Under the pieces are notes generated by a model. The model did no database searches and was not told where the DNA came from. It saw only the letters and a list, made by a program, of their open reading frames with translations. A stretch of 64,000 nt of DNA from Methylophaga pinxianii. Its GTDB lineage: Bacteria; Pseudomonadota; Gammaproteobacteria; Nitrosococcales; Methylophagaceae. The DNA is taken from the NCBI RefSeq assembly GCF_020447225.1, contig NZ_JAJAEO010000182.1:1-64000 (forward strand), in the 5' to 3' direction. Position numbers and translations under genes: made by a program. Positions 18,122-27,335 of this stretch are shown here, piece after piece (positions within the stretch are counted from its first letter, which is position 1; every line of letters begins with the position of its first letter).

Positions 18122-18315
18122 CGTTCAGACCAGCCGTCAATCAAGGCTAAAAATACACAAATACTTAATTCTGTATTCAGGGAGCTTTTCCCAGAGCAGA
18201 GGTTTATTGGAATGTCTGTAAGAACCACATTCAATTTGACGGTTTTTCCTTCTACCCGCGTCTCCATTACAAAGCCGCGGTTGATGTAGATATTATGAGT
18301 CAGAGTAATACTTGA

Positions 18316-18900
18316 ATGAATATTGGCATTTACATCTACGACAACGCCGAGGTACTGGATTTTTCGGGACCATTCGAAGTGTTCTCAACCGCTTCGCGGC
18401 TTTGTAAGGGCGATATTCCTTTCAATGTTTTTCTGGTAAGTGAAACCGGGAATATGGTTTCTGCCCGAGCTGGGTATTCAGTTTTACCGAGCTATGGTTT
18501 TCACAATCATCCAGACATTGATGTTCTAATCGTTTCAGGCGGTGTTCATACGGATGAAATGAAAAAACCTCAGGTCATTGATTGGATTTCTAAACAGGCA
18601 CGTAAAGCCACTCTGGTTGCATCAGTTTGCACTGGTGTATTTATGCTGGCACAGGCTGGAATAGTGAACGAGCATAAGGTGACGACGCATTGGGAAGATG
18701 TCGCTGACCTAAGAAAGATGTTTCCTCAGTTGACAGTTGTCGAGCATGTTCGCTGGGTAGATGAGGAATCCATCATCACGTCAGGCGGTATCTCAGCAGG
18801 AATTGACATGAGTCTCCATTTGGTCAGCAAGTTGCACAGTAATGACCTGGCTGAAAAGACAGCAAGACAGATGGATTTTTCATGGACAAAAAACGCATAA
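18316..18900 (+). CDS. DJ-1/PfpI family protein (cassette-like gene)
   Basis: A 194-residue single-domain protein of the class I glutamine amidotransferase-like fold. The nucleophile cysteine is in SVCTGVFMLA (about residue 100), and the N-terminal LDFSGPFEVFS is typical of the branch that includes isonitrile hydratases and AraC-linked DJ-1 domains. No DNA-binding domain follows. Substrate is unknown. Its stop codon lies inside GCATAACAA (18895-18903), exactly as in the next gene, a feature of integron cassettes. I see no strong ribosome site, which is also common in cassette genes. Confidence 0.85.
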   Translation: MNIGIYIYDNAEVLDFSGPFEVFSTASRLCKGDIPFNVFLVSETGNMVSARAGYSVLPSYGFHNHPDIDVLIVSGGVHTDEMKKPQVIDWISKQARKATLVASVCTGVFMLAQAGIVNEHKVTTHWEDVADLRKMFPQLTVVEHVRWVDEESIITSGGISAGIDMSLHLVSKLHSNDLAEKTARQMDFSWTKNA

Positions 18901-18903
18901 CAA
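18895..18903. repeat. GCATAACAA, possible attC R'' box overlapping stop codon
   Basis: The stop TAA of the DJ-1 gene is embedded in GCATAACAA. GCATAAC is the reverse complement of GTTATGC, a common R' core in integron attC sites, and cassette stops often overlap this box. A matching R' partner was not found before the next gene, so any attC is partial. Confidence 0.35.
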
Positions 18904-19044
18904 TGGCCTATTAAGGGGCCGCAAGCTTGATTTTTCTACTGCCTGAAACTGAAACATGAATTAGAATTTATTTTTTAATCCTGATTCTGACACCAAGTTT
19001 TTATTGCCAGTTCTACTATGGGCGATGCGGTGTAGGAGCGATAC

Positions 19045-19521
19045 ATGACAATAGAAATTCGCCAACTCACAATAAAAGATGTCGGACTGATGAATGCGTG
19101 GCTTACGAACTTCGGTGAGGTATTCAATGACATGAAAACCTACACGGAAAAACCCCCAACGGCAGACTATCTTAAACGTTTACTTAGTGGTGATTCATTT
19201 ATTGCATTGGCAGCGTTGTCAGATGAAAAGGTTGTAGGAGGTCTGGCAGCCTACGAGCTACAAAAATTTGAGCAAGAACGCAGTGAAATTTATATCTATG
19301 ATCTTGCGGTTTCGGCAAAGCATCGACGAAAAGGCGTTGCTACAGCTTTGATTGAAAAATTAAAAAAGATAGCCGTTGAGCGTGGTGCATATGTCATTTT
19401 TGTTCAGGCTGATACGGGCATAGAGGACGAGGCTGCCATTGCGCTTTATAACAGATTTGGGTCTTGCGAAGAGGTCCTGCACTTTGATATTTCGGTTGAG
19501 TCTGCTGATAAAACGGCATAA
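19045..19521 (+). CDS. AAC(3)-I-like aminoglycoside 3-N-acetyltransferase (GNAT fold)
   Basis: A 158-residue GNAT acetyltransferase using acetyl-CoA. It carries features I know from the AAC(3)-I family: FIALAA, VVGGLAAYEL, KFEQERSEIYIYDLAVS, HRRKGVATALI (the acetyl-CoA pyrophosphate loop), GAYVIFVQAD and EEVLHFDI. AAC(3)-I enzymes acetylate gentamicin-type drugs and usually travel as integron cassettes. Whether this distant environmental member confers resistance is not known. Its stop also lies inside GCATAACAA (19516-19524). The start at 19045 follows TAGGAGCGATAC, a good ribosome site. Confidence 0.85.
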   Translation: MTIEIRQLTIKDVGLMNAWLTNFGEVFNDMKTYTEKPPTADYLKRLLSGDSFIALAALSDEKVVGGLAAYELQKFEQERSEIYIYDLAVSAKHRRKGVATALIEKLKKIAVERGAYVIFVQADTGIEDEAAIALYNRFGSCEEVLHFDISVESADKTA

Positions 19522-19524
19522 CAA
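19516..19524. repeat. Second GCATAACAA box overlapping a stop codon
   Basis: Same nine bases, same placement over the stop codon as in the preceding gene. The following 70 bases contain short inverted segments (AGCATA...TATGCT) but no clean GTTATGC partner, so an intact attC cannot be claimed. Confidence 0.35.
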
Positions 19525-19748
19525 GCATAAGCAATATGCTCTTCGGGGCCCTGACGTCACTTCACTTCGTGGTTGTTGCGGGTGTTAAAGGGCAAAGACC
19601 GTGCAAATTATTCCTCTGGCCGATAAATGGAGTTCATTGCTGAGTGAGTTGGCTGAGCTTCATCATTTCAAGTGCAGCAAACTTGATTTAACGAGATAGA
19701 GTAAAAATCCCTACCAATCTGGCCCGAAGTCAGAAAAAAAGGAGCGTT

Positions 19749-20756
19749 ATGCCAAAAGATGACATCACATCAAATTCAGCAGAAATAGCTTCTGAAGATG
19801 AGCGTGGGCAACAAGCCAGCTCGCCGCTTGAAATCACTTGGCGAGGGTGGTGGGATATCGTTCGGCGGGTTGTTAACAATGTGAGTTGCCATGATATTTC
19901 GCTTCTCGCCGCTGGCGTGGCGTTATTTATGATGCTGTCCATCTTCCCTGCATTAAATGTCGGGGTGTCGCTTTTTGGGCTTTTTTCGTCACCTGGAAAT
20001 ATCCTTTCCCAAGTCGAACCACTTCGGCAACTGTTGCCTGAACAGGCATTCACTATATTTACGGACCAGCTTACTGAGCTCACAAGTACTGACGAAGCAA
20101 CCTTTAGCTTAACGTTAGTCATGTCGCTGTTAGTGTGGCTTTGGGTGGCACGCAAGGGGGCTATGGCGGTAATTAAGGCGTGTAATATTATTTACAGAGA
20201 AGAAGAAAAGCGACCATTTTGGAACCTGCTGCTGATGTCACTTTTATTTACTGTAGTCGGGATTTTCAGTTTTGTCATTTTAGCGTTACTCGCCATTCTG
20301 GTACCTGTGATTCTCAGCATGATTCCTCTGGGGGAAAAGTTAGAGACTTTGTTGAGAACATTGCGTTGGCCAATCCTGGCGGTGATGTTCATTATCATAT
20401 TGGAGTGTGTTTATCGTTTTGCCCCCAATAGAAAAAATGCCAAATGGCGTTGGGTCAGCGTCGGGTCGATTATTGCTACTTTGCTGTGGCTTTTGGCTTC
20501 TATCGGTTTCACTGTCTACGTGCAAAATTTCTCTAGTTACAATGAAACCTATGGCGCGATTGGCAGTGTGATCATTCTGATCTTGTGGTTTTATCTTAGT
20601 GCTTTTGTTGTGTTGCTGGGAGCCGAGATAAACGCTGAAATAGAGCTGCAAACCGAAGTTGACTCCACGGTTGGAGAAGACAAACCAATGGGGCAGCGGG
20701 GTGCTTACGTAGCAGACACTCCCGCTCCTGAGCCCTCAAAAGATAGGCAGCGCTAA
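19749..20756 (+). CDS. YihY/BrkB family inner-membrane protein
   Basis: A 335-residue membrane protein with about six helices. The family core is visible: DISLLAAGVALFMMLSIFPAL (with a helix break), VMSLLVWLWVARKGAMAV, and the C-terminal half SYNETYGAIGSVIILILWFYLSA with LLGAEINAE. The last motif is a hallmark of YihY/UPF0761. Function is unsettled; the old tRNA-processing RNase BN label was an error. A short acidic cytoplasmic N-terminus and a 35-residue tail are extra. AAAGGAG seven bases before the ATG is strong. It stands alone. Confidence 0.92.
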   Translation: MPKDDITSNSAEIASEDERGQQASSPLEITWRGWWDIVRRVVNNVSCHDISLLAAGVALFMMLSIFPALNVGVSLFGLFSSPGNILSQVEPLRQLLPEQAFTIFTDQLTELTSTDEATFSLTLVMSLLVWLWVARKGAMAVIKACNIIYREEEKRPFWNLLLMSLLFTVVGIFSFVILALLAILVPVILSMIPLGEKLETLLRTLRWPILAVMFIIILECVYRFAPNRKNAKWRWVSVGSIIATLLWLLASIGFTVYVQNFSSYNETYGAIGSVIILILWFYLSAFVVLLGAEINAEIELQTEVDSTVGEDKPMGQRGAYVADTPAPEPSKDRQR

Positions 20757-20798
20757 ACAACATGTATATCGAATGTCAGGGCTGATGAAGGGAAAGAC

Positions 20799-20829
20799 AG
20801 CTTGATATTTCAAAAGGAATTATCAAGCT
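20799..20829. terminator. Possible terminator hairpin between convergent genes
   Basis: AGCTTGATA (20799-20807) pairs with TATCAAGCT (20821-20829) across a 13-base loop, between the convergent BrkB-family and pstS genes. Stem is AT-rich and there is no strong T-run, so activity is uncertain. Confidence 0.35.
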
Positions 20830-20847
20830 GCCAACAAACTTGATTTA

Positions 20848-21909
20848 TTAAAGCCCCAACTTTTCCTGCTCTGCCTGAATAATCTCTGGTGATAAAGGCA
20901 GGTAATACAATGGTTGTGCTAATGATTGGCCTTCCTCCAGTGTCCAGTTAATCAGATTTTTTATTTCGCTGGCTTTGTCCGGTGTTTTATATTGTTGACG
21001 GATTAATGCCCAGGTGTAGGCGACGATAGGGTAGGCCGATTCGCCTTCTGGATCTGCAATGGATGAAGCGAGATCTTCTGCTTCCGGGTAGAAGGTATCG
21101 GTGAGTCCCATATCGCCTGTTTTGTTATCCGGTAGCACAAATTTACCTGCTTTATTTTCCAAACGTGCGACATTTAAGCCGAGGCGTTTTGCAAAGCCAA
21201 ATTCAACGTAACTAATACTGTTTTTGGTAATGGCCAGTCTTTGTGAAACCCCTTCATTGCCTTTGGCCACCACGGTTGTTCCGGGCCAGTCCAGTAATTT
21301 TGTGGCACCGAATTCGGTCTTCCAGGTAGGGCTAATGGTTGCCAGGTGATTAGTAAATGCGAAGGTAGTGCCACTGCTGTCAGAGCGGGCAATGACCTGA
21401 ATCGCGCTGGAAGGCAGATTGATGTTTGGGTTGGCCGCTAAAATCCGTGGATCATTCCAGCGAGTGATGTTGCCCAGAAAAATATCAGTATAGACATCTC
21501 GGGGGAGATGCAGCGTGTCAGTCAGGCCATCGATATTGTAGGCGATACTGATCATGCCCGAGATAACAATGATTTCCTCAAACTCACCATTCAAACGGGC
21601 AGATTCTTTGTCATTTATCGGTGCGTCAGTGGTGCCGATGTCGGCTGTGCCTTCAATAAATTGTTCAATGCCTGCACCACTGCCAATAGAACGATAGGTG
21701 AATTTGGTGGTGGGGTGACTTTCACCATATATTTCTAACACTTTATTAAAGAATGGTGAGGCAAAGGTAGAGCCTGCAAGGATTATTTCAGGGCGAAAGT
21801 CTTCTGTTTCTGATGTTTCCATGGATGGATTCTTTGAGTCACAGGCAGTCAGGCTGAGTGAAAAGAGTGTCACCGCAAAATAGAAAAGGGATTTAATTTG
21901 TTTATTCAT
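20848..21909 (-). CDS. pstS: Phosphate ABC transporter substrate-binding lipoprotein PstS
   Basis: A 353-residue periplasmic phosphate-binding protein. The signal peptide ends in the lipobox LTAC, so it is anchored to the membrane by lipid. PstS-family motifs: GSTFASPFFNK, FTYRSIGSGAGIEQF, DIGTTDAPI, ARSDSSGTTFAFTNHL and VGxGNEGVSQ-like KGNEGVSQ. These contain the Ser, Asp, Arg and Thr residues that hydrogen-bond phosphate. AAGGAAATAACA precedes the ATG. No pstC, pstA, pstB or phoU lies beside it, so it is an orphan in this window and must use a transporter elsewhere. Confidence 0.92.
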   Translation of the reverse strand: MNKQIKSLFYFAVTLFSLSLTACDSKNPSMETSETEDFRPEIILAGSTFASPFFNKVLEIYGESHPTTKFTYRSIGSGAGIEQFIEGTADIGTTDAPINDKESARLNGEFEEIIVISGMISIAYNIDGLTDTLHLPRDVYTDIFLGNITRWNDPRILAANPNINLPSSAIQVIARSDSSGTTFAFTNHLATISPTWKTEFGATKLLDWPGTTVVAKGNEGVSQRLAITKNSISYVEFGFAKRLGLNVARLENKAGKFVLPDNKTGDMGLTDTFYPEAEDLASSIADPEGESAYPIVAYTWALIRQQYKTPDKASEIKNLINWTLEEGQSLAQPLYYLPLSPEIIQAEQEKLGL

Positions 21910-22085
21910 TGTTATTTCCTTAGCGCATCAGTTGATTCATCTGGCGTGTAGCTTCCACTAAGCAATATACATATGCATTGTTACATATATATGGCAATCC
22001 ATATATGTTGTTGCACTAAGTTGATTTATTATTTGTCAACAGCCGAAATAGGCTGGTATCACTCAGGTTTTTTAAGCTTACACCT

Positions 22086-22113
22086 CTCAACTATTTCCAA
22101 TAAGATAGTTGAG
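22086..22113. promoter_or_regulatory. Hairpin in the malate dehydrogenase leader
   Basis: CTCAACTAT (22086-22094) pairs with ATAGTTGAG (22105-22113) over a ten-base loop, 34 bases before the GTG start at 22148. It may be a leader structure or operator. Nothing more can be said. Confidence 0.35.
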
Positions 22114-22147
22114 CAAGCCAAATCAACTGAGAAAGAAAGGAAGCCAC

Positions 22148-23092
22148 GTGCAAAATAAAATTGCTCTCTACGGTGCTGGCAACGTCGGTGCAACAACGGC
22201 CCACTGGTTAGCTCAAAAAGAATTAGGGGATATCGCTTTATTTGATATCCACGAGCAGATAGCTGAAGGCAAGGCGCTGGATTTAATGCAGTCCGGACCA
22301 GCTGCGGGGTTTGATGCCAAGATTACGGGCAGTCAGCATCCCGAGATTATTGCTGATGCCAATATTGTGGTGGTGTCTGCTGGAGTGCCACGACGTAAAG
22401 ATCCTGAAACAGGGAAATATCCAGGTCGGGATGAATTAATCAAAATCAATCAAGGCGTGATTGAGCTGGCGGCAGAGAATATAAAACGCTATGCGCCCAA
22501 CAGTATAGTGATTGTGGTGACCAACCCGATTGAAGCAATGTGTCATGTTGTCAAAGAAATCACTGGCTTTTCGAGTGAACGAATTATCGGTCAGGCAGGG
22601 GCTCTGGATACCACACGTTATAAGGCGTTTATTGCCATGGAGTTGGGCGTGAGTGTGAAAGATGTGAATGGGCTTGTGATTGGCGGACATGGCGATGCGA
22701 TGGTGCCGTTACCTACACATACCACTATTTCTGGAATTCCGATTCTCGATTTAATCAGCGAAAAACGCCTGGAAGAAATTATTCACCGCACCGCGCATGG
22801 TGGTGGAGAAATAGTCAATCTGCTTGGCTATAGCAGCTATTACGCAGCTGCCGCCGCCACCGCCCAGACGGTTGAATCAATATTAAAAGATCAAAAACGG
22901 CTCATTCCCAGCGTGGTATATACCCGTGGCGAATATGGTTAAAGCGATTTATTTATTGGCCTGCCGACTATTCTGGGCTGCAAGGGTGTGGAAAAAATTG
23001 TCGAGCTCAATCTGGATTTTGATGAAAAAGCCAAACTGGAAAACTCGATGAAGGCGGTGAAAGAAGTCGTCGCTTTGTTGGGATATAGTTAA
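22148..23092 (+). pseudogene. mdh: Malate dehydrogenase (LDH-like), interrupted by in-frame TAA
   Basis: NAD-dependent malate/oxaloacetate interconversion. The GTG at 22148, five to six bases after AAGGAAG, starts MQNKIALYGAGNVGATTAHW, a Rossmann GxGxxG. GVPRRKD carries the substrate Arg, and GGHGD the catalytic His. The frame stops at TAA 22940-22942 after GEYG, then runs open for 49 more codons (SDLFIGLPTILG... to GYS) and ends at 23092. Together they give the normal length of about 313. Homologues have GEYGxSDLF here, so a single CAA-to-TAA change is likely. It could be a true pseudogene, readthrough, or a sequencing error. Confidence 0.85.
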
Positions 23093-23144
23093 GACGCTTA
23101 GACTTTAGTTAGTCAGGATTTAATTTCAGCTGAAAACGTATACT

Positions 23145-23525
23145 GTGAAACGTCAAACCATTCTCGTGCTACTTGTGCTGTTGGGCTTCGGGTATGCCGC
23201 TTTTCAGGCAGTTATTTACTATACAAAGGGCATGGACTATCAAAGCTTATCCAGTAAAAGCTCTCCAGATAATCGTTATTTGATTACCGAATTTCTCTCA
23301 ATGACCGAAGTTTCTCAGGCTCCCTATGGTCTGCATCTGGTGCTCTCAACCGCGCCTGTCAAATTACCAGAAGATGGACAAGTCATTTTCGCCGGTTATT
23401 GCGATCATTTCTTTTATGAATGGTACTCAAACCAGCAAATCAGCATATCGTGTGATGGATATGATGAACATCAGCTCATGTCTCGCTCGGTCAAAGCTTA
23501 TGGAATAGACATTCATTTCAACTAA
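23145..23525 (+). CDS. Hypothetical membrane-anchored or secreted protein
   Basis: A 126-residue protein with a GTG start. An N-terminal hydrophobic helix (TILVLLVLLGFGYAAFQAVI) acts as signal or anchor, and the remainder is predicted periplasmic with a SSPDNRYLITEF segment as seen in small envelope proteins. No family assigned. Two Cys residues (in GYCDHF and SISCDG) could form a disulphide. It lies 50 bases past the malate dehydrogenase gene on the same strand. Confidence 0.55.
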   Translation: MKRQTILVLLVLLGFGYAAFQAVIYYTKGMDYQSLSSKSSPDNRYLITEFLSMTEVSQAPYGLHLVLSTAPVKLPEDGQVIFAGYCDHFFYEWYSNQQISISCDGYDEHQLMSRSVKAYGIDIHFN

Positions 23526-23755
23526 AATCTTTTGCTTGATTTATTGATAGCAATTCAACATCCGTAACAAATTGAGAGTATGACAATGCGTTAAGTCGAT
23601 GGAATGGAGATGGAGTGATGCAATACGGTTTAGCGCACCCAAGCTTTTGATTGGCATGCCAAGCAAGTATCATCTTTCGATTTTATTAATGCGGGATGTT
23701 CTCAAATGGATTTGAAGCAGATGAACAAAGTAAGAAACAAAAGGAGCTCAACCTG

Positions 23756-25201
23756 ATGGCGGAGTCCAAAGTGTATTTTCGGAATTATCGTTTTAGGTGG
23801 TTAGCTGGGCTGGGCATCCTGCTGATGTGTGTGGCGGTTTATCATGTATACAAACCACTACCATATGGTGTTGACTACACTGCTCCTGCACGAACAGCCT
23901 CCCACATTCAGTTTCTGGCTGATAGAACCTATACCGTTAATGATACGCGGCACATGGAGCAACAGATCTTTGATGCGGTTTTTGACATGATTGCCGGTGC
24001 GCGCAAGATAGTGCTGGTGGATATGTTTCTGTTTAATGACTTTCAAGGTCAGGGAGCAGAGGAACATCGTGCTTTGTCAGACGAACTGACTGACGCGCTG
24101 ATTGCTCAGAAGCAGCGTTATCCTGAGCTGGAAGTACATGTCATTTCTGACCCGATTAATAACCTGTATGGCGGTCGAGCCTCGCGTCATTTTGCTCAAT
24201 TGGAAGCGGCTGGCATCCCCGTCACAGTGACTGATTTAACCCGTTTGCGTGACAGCAACCCTGTGTACTCTGTGTTCTGGCGTCTGTTTATCCAACCATT
24301 TGGCAATAGTGAAGGTGAGCTGCTTCCCAATCCTTTTGGAGAAGGCCGCGTTTCAGTGCGGACTTATCTCGCCATGCTCAATTTCAAAGCCAATCATCGC
24401 AAACTGATTATTGCCGATAATGGACATGAACTGACTGCTTTAGTGACATCAGCCAATCCTCACGATGGCAGTAGCGCGCATGGCAATGTGGCATTACGTT
24501 TTAATGGTGATGCTGCGTGGGATTTGTTTGAAACTGAAGCAGCGGTATTAACCTTTTCGGGTAAGGCTGCGCCGATTTTTGAACTGCAGCAAGTAGCCGA
24601 ACCAATCGAGAACGGTCTGACGGTTCAGGTGGTGACTGAGCGGGCAGTAGAACGATCGACCTTGGAGTTGATTAATGAGGCGAAGCCCGGAGATAAATTG
24701 GATATGGCCATGTTCTATCTCTCCGATCGGCATATTGTCGAGGCTTTGAAAGCAGCAGAAGTGCGAGGGGTGATTTTACGGGTGTTGCTGGATCCAAATA
24801 AGGATGCGTTTGGTCGTGAGAAAAACGGAGTTCCGAATCGGCCGGTTGCCCATGAATTAAAACAAGCGGGTATCACGGTTCGCTGGTGTGATACGCATGG
24901 CGAGCAATGTCATGCCAAATGGCTGATGCATCGTGGAGTGGAAGGCAATACAACGATGTTGCTGGGCTCTACTAACTTAACAAGGCGTAACCTGCACAAC
25001 CTCAATCTCGAAACCAACGTCATCGTAAAAGGTCCGGCTGAAGCTGTCCCGTTACAACGTGGGCAAATCTGGTTTGATGAGCGTTGGAATAATCTGTATG
25101 GACGGCATTACAGCGTTGACTATGCGACTTATGCTGATGAGAGGCTTTGGCCTCGTCTGTTGTATCGCATGATGGAATGCACCGGTGTAAGTACGTTTTA
25201 G
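23756..25201 (+). CDS. Phospholipase D / cardiolipin-synthase family protein
   Basis: About 481 residues from the ATG at 23756, which follows AAAGGAG; an ATG at 23696 is also open. An N-terminal membrane anchor (WLAGLGILLMCVAVY) precedes two PLD repeats. Repeat 1 has HRKLIIAD, a complete H-x-K-x4-D. Repeat 2 has HAKWLMHR followed by GSTNLTRRNL, so the Asp of the second motif is replaced. The protein may hydrolyse or transfer phosphatidyl groups at the membrane. The incomplete second motif is found in some family members, but activity is uncertain. It converges with the phosphoesterase gene, with three bases between stops. Confidence 0.87.
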   Translation: MAESKVYFRNYRFRWLAGLGILLMCVAVYHVYKPLPYGVDYTAPARTASHIQFLADRTYTVNDTRHMEQQIFDAVFDMIAGARKIVLVDMFLFNDFQGQGAEEHRALSDELTDALIAQKQRYPELEVHVISDPINNLYGGRASRHFAQLEAAGIPVTVTDLTRLRDSNPVYSVFWRLFIQPFGNSEGELLPNPFGEGRVSVRTYLAMLNFKANHRKLIIADNGHELTALVTSANPHDGSSAHGNVALRFNGDAAWDLFETEAAVLTFSGKAAPIFELQQVAEPIENGLTVQVVTERAVERSTLELINEAKPGDKLDMAMFYLSDRHIVEALKAAEVRGVILRVLLDPNKDAFGREKNGVPNRPVAHELKQAGITVRWCDTHGEQCHAKWLMHRGVEGNTTMLLGSTNLTRRNLHNLNLETNVIVKGPAEAVPLQRGQIWFDERWNNLYGRHYSVDYATYADERLWPRLLYRMMECTGVSTF

Positions 25202-25204
25202 CGG

Positions 25205-27133
25205 TTACTCGGCATCAACAATCGGAAATTCATCGAATAACCGAACTTCCGAATCCGGATCGGCGGTATCAAAAACATAACTTTTAATTGTTCCGCTGCC
25301 AGTGTCCAGAATCGAAAACGTTGTCAGTTGGTTGCTGGAGACAAACGGCAATGCTGGCAATGTTTTATCTAACAAACCCATGGGGCTGAAAATGCTGGGG
25401 GAAATCATTTTGCGTCCATGTGGATCGCCATTTGCGGCGTAATTCGCCGGATCCCAACGCGAATTTTCCGAATTCAACTCTATCCAGAAGTTGGCTTTGC
25501 TGTTGCGATTATTTTGTTGATAAGCACCGGTGGGATCGTTGTAATAAGCCCCGAGTGTATTGCCGACATTAGAGGTCTCCAGGTAATGCAGTTTGCCGAT
25601 TTGTGTTCGGTTCCAGAGGTGCGAATGACCGATTTGCACCAGATTAACGCCATGTTTCAATAATAACGGCTCAATATCCTTCCGCCAGATATCACTCTCC
25701 AGCGGATATTGATAACGTATTTCACTGATCGAGGTTAATTTGGGTAATACGATGTTTTGCCAATCTTGTGGGGAAATGGGAAAGCTGAGCTCGGTCAGAG
25801 TTTGGTTTTTATTATGATCTGTTTCCACCAGTTGCATCAGCGGATTGGTCAGAACAGGCACCACATTATCTCCCAGCCCAAACACTCCTTGGTGTGCGAG
25901 AACCACTTTATATTTGGCTTGTTTAAATGCTTCCGATTGCAGAACAGATTCCAGCCATTGATATTGTTGCGATTGGGCATCGAATCGTTCAAATAAAAAT
26001 TCACCAAAACCCCAGGCTTCAGGGTTTTGCAGCTCTGATAGGCCTTCGACAAATTTACTACGGTGTTGACCGCAGACATTCCATGAACGCCAGATCCGTG
26101 AAACATTCATCGAGATCAGAAACACATCACCAAATGCTATGGCGTAATATTCTTTACCGCGCGGGCCATCCTCCGGAAAAGAAAAGATTTCCAGATAAGT
26201 TTGCTGATTGTGCGAGTTATCCTCAATCCATTGCGCTTTGATGTCGGGATCATTTTGCGGATTGATCTGCTGTTTTATCTGTTGATAAGCGATTTCCGCA
26301 TACCAGCGTGGCTGGGGATCATTAAAACTGTTGTTCATTCGATGATCCAGCTGCTCAGGCAGAAACCGGCCCATCACTTCATGATTACCAATTGTGGCAA
26401 ACAAGGGCGAGTGTTGAAGAATTTCCCCACCGTTATACAGCGAGTCCGGTTTGAGTTGCTGATAACGTCCCTGCAGGGTCGGAAAAAAAGGCGGCGCGCC
26501 GTCTTCAATTTGATCGAACCATTCTGAAGCCCGGTCAACGATATTGACCAGATCGCCAGCAAAAAAAACGGCATCCGGCTGGCCGATCGTTTCCACCACT
26601 TTTTGATAATTGGCAGGCGAGTTGGTTTTGGATTGCAGATCCGAAGTAAGCAAAATTTTCAGAGGCTGGTTTTTCACAGGCAGTGGCGCTAACGTAAAGA
26701 TGGCACTTGTGAGACGCTGCCCCGCATCGGTAGTGCTGGTGACTGAATAGTTCACCCGTTTCCCGGCAGTTAATCCTGTTGCGATGGCTTCGTGACGATA
26801 AACAATTCTTTGGGTGAGCGTCGAATAATCCTGTCCGGGTTGCGAGGAATCGGCATCCTCAAACATTTTGCTCATTTTGGTGGTGCTGGCATCCGCACTC
26901 AGTCCATCACCATACTGCAATTGATGGTGTTGCCCCTTAAAGTTGGTAAACCACACCACATTCACTGAATTCGTGGTGGGTATCTGCAGGAAAGGATCAC
27001 TCAGAAAGCGTTGGTTTGACTCAATCCTTTCCGGTACACGTTTGACCATCTGTTCTCCTGACTGAATATCGACCGATAAAAAAATCATCATCGCAGTAAT
27101 AAGGCATCGCTGCATCTGTCTCGAGATTATCAT
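25205..27133 (-). CDS. Secreted calcineurin-like metallophosphoesterase
   Basis: A 642-residue protein with an N-terminal hydrophobic segment (CLITAMMIFLSVDIQSG), so likely exported. After an FN3-like purple-acid-phosphatase N-terminal domain (about 50-170, VVWFTNFKG) come the metal-binding motifs in order: LLTSDLQ, FFAGDLVN (GDxxD-like), GNHEVMG, LAHQGVF and GHSHLWN. The set is complete for a binuclear metal centre. Substrate is unknown, perhaps phosphate esters scavenged in the periplasm. A GGAGAG site eight bases before ATG 27133 supports the start. Confidence 0.85.
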   Translation of the reverse strand: MIISRQMQRCLITAMMIFLSVDIQSGEQMVKRVPERIESNQRFLSDPFLQIPTTNSVNVVWFTNFKGQHHQLQYGDGLSADASTTKMSKMFEDADSSQPGQDYSTLTQRIVYRHEAIATGLTAGKRVNYSVTSTTDAGQRLTSAIFTLAPLPVKNQPLKILLTSDLQSKTNSPANYQKVVETIGQPDAVFFAGDLVNIVDRASEWFDQIEDGAPPFFPTLQGRYQQLKPDSLYNGGEILQHSPLFATIGNHEVMGRFLPEQLDHRMNNSFNDPQPRWYAEIAYQQIKQQINPQNDPDIKAQWIEDNSHNQQTYLEIFSFPEDGPRGKEYYAIAFGDVFLISMNVSRIWRSWNVCGQHRSKFVEGLSELQNPEAWGFGEFLFERFDAQSQQYQWLESVLQSEAFKQAKYKVVLAHQGVFGLGDNVVPVLTNPLMQLVETDHNKNQTLTELSFPISPQDWQNIVLPKLTSISEIRYQYPLESDIWRKDIEPLLLKHGVNLVQIGHSHLWNRTQIGKLHYLETSNVGNTLGAYYNDPTGAYQQNNRNSKANFWIELNSENSRWDPANYAANGDPHGRKMISPSIFSPMGLLDKTLPALPFVSSNQLTTFSILDTGSGTIKSYVFDTADPDSEVRLFDEFPIVDAE

Positions 27134-27335
27134 GCATTAGGCTCTCCGATTAAGGGTTTTACGGAGATTATCGGTAAAGCGTGTTACCAGTGGATGATCA
27201 GGCAAATGAATCTGTGTAAAGCAGTAAATTGATTAACTTCAGTTAACGCAGCTGGCGAAACAATCTGTCAATTTAAGTCTCTGTTTGATGTGCTCAGATA
27301 CATCCTCAAAAAATTAATCTACCCAAGGAGACGTT

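Noticed and set aside
18013-18267. 84-codon minus-strand frame past the HEPN-like gene
   Set aside because: It overlaps the 3' end of that gene and has no family match or ribosome site; the non-overlapping part could be a remnant but I cannot support it.
23651-23662. 12-bp palindrome TTGGCATGCCAA upstream of the PLD-family gene
   Set aside because: Short, single, and not placed relative to a convincing promoter; likely chance.
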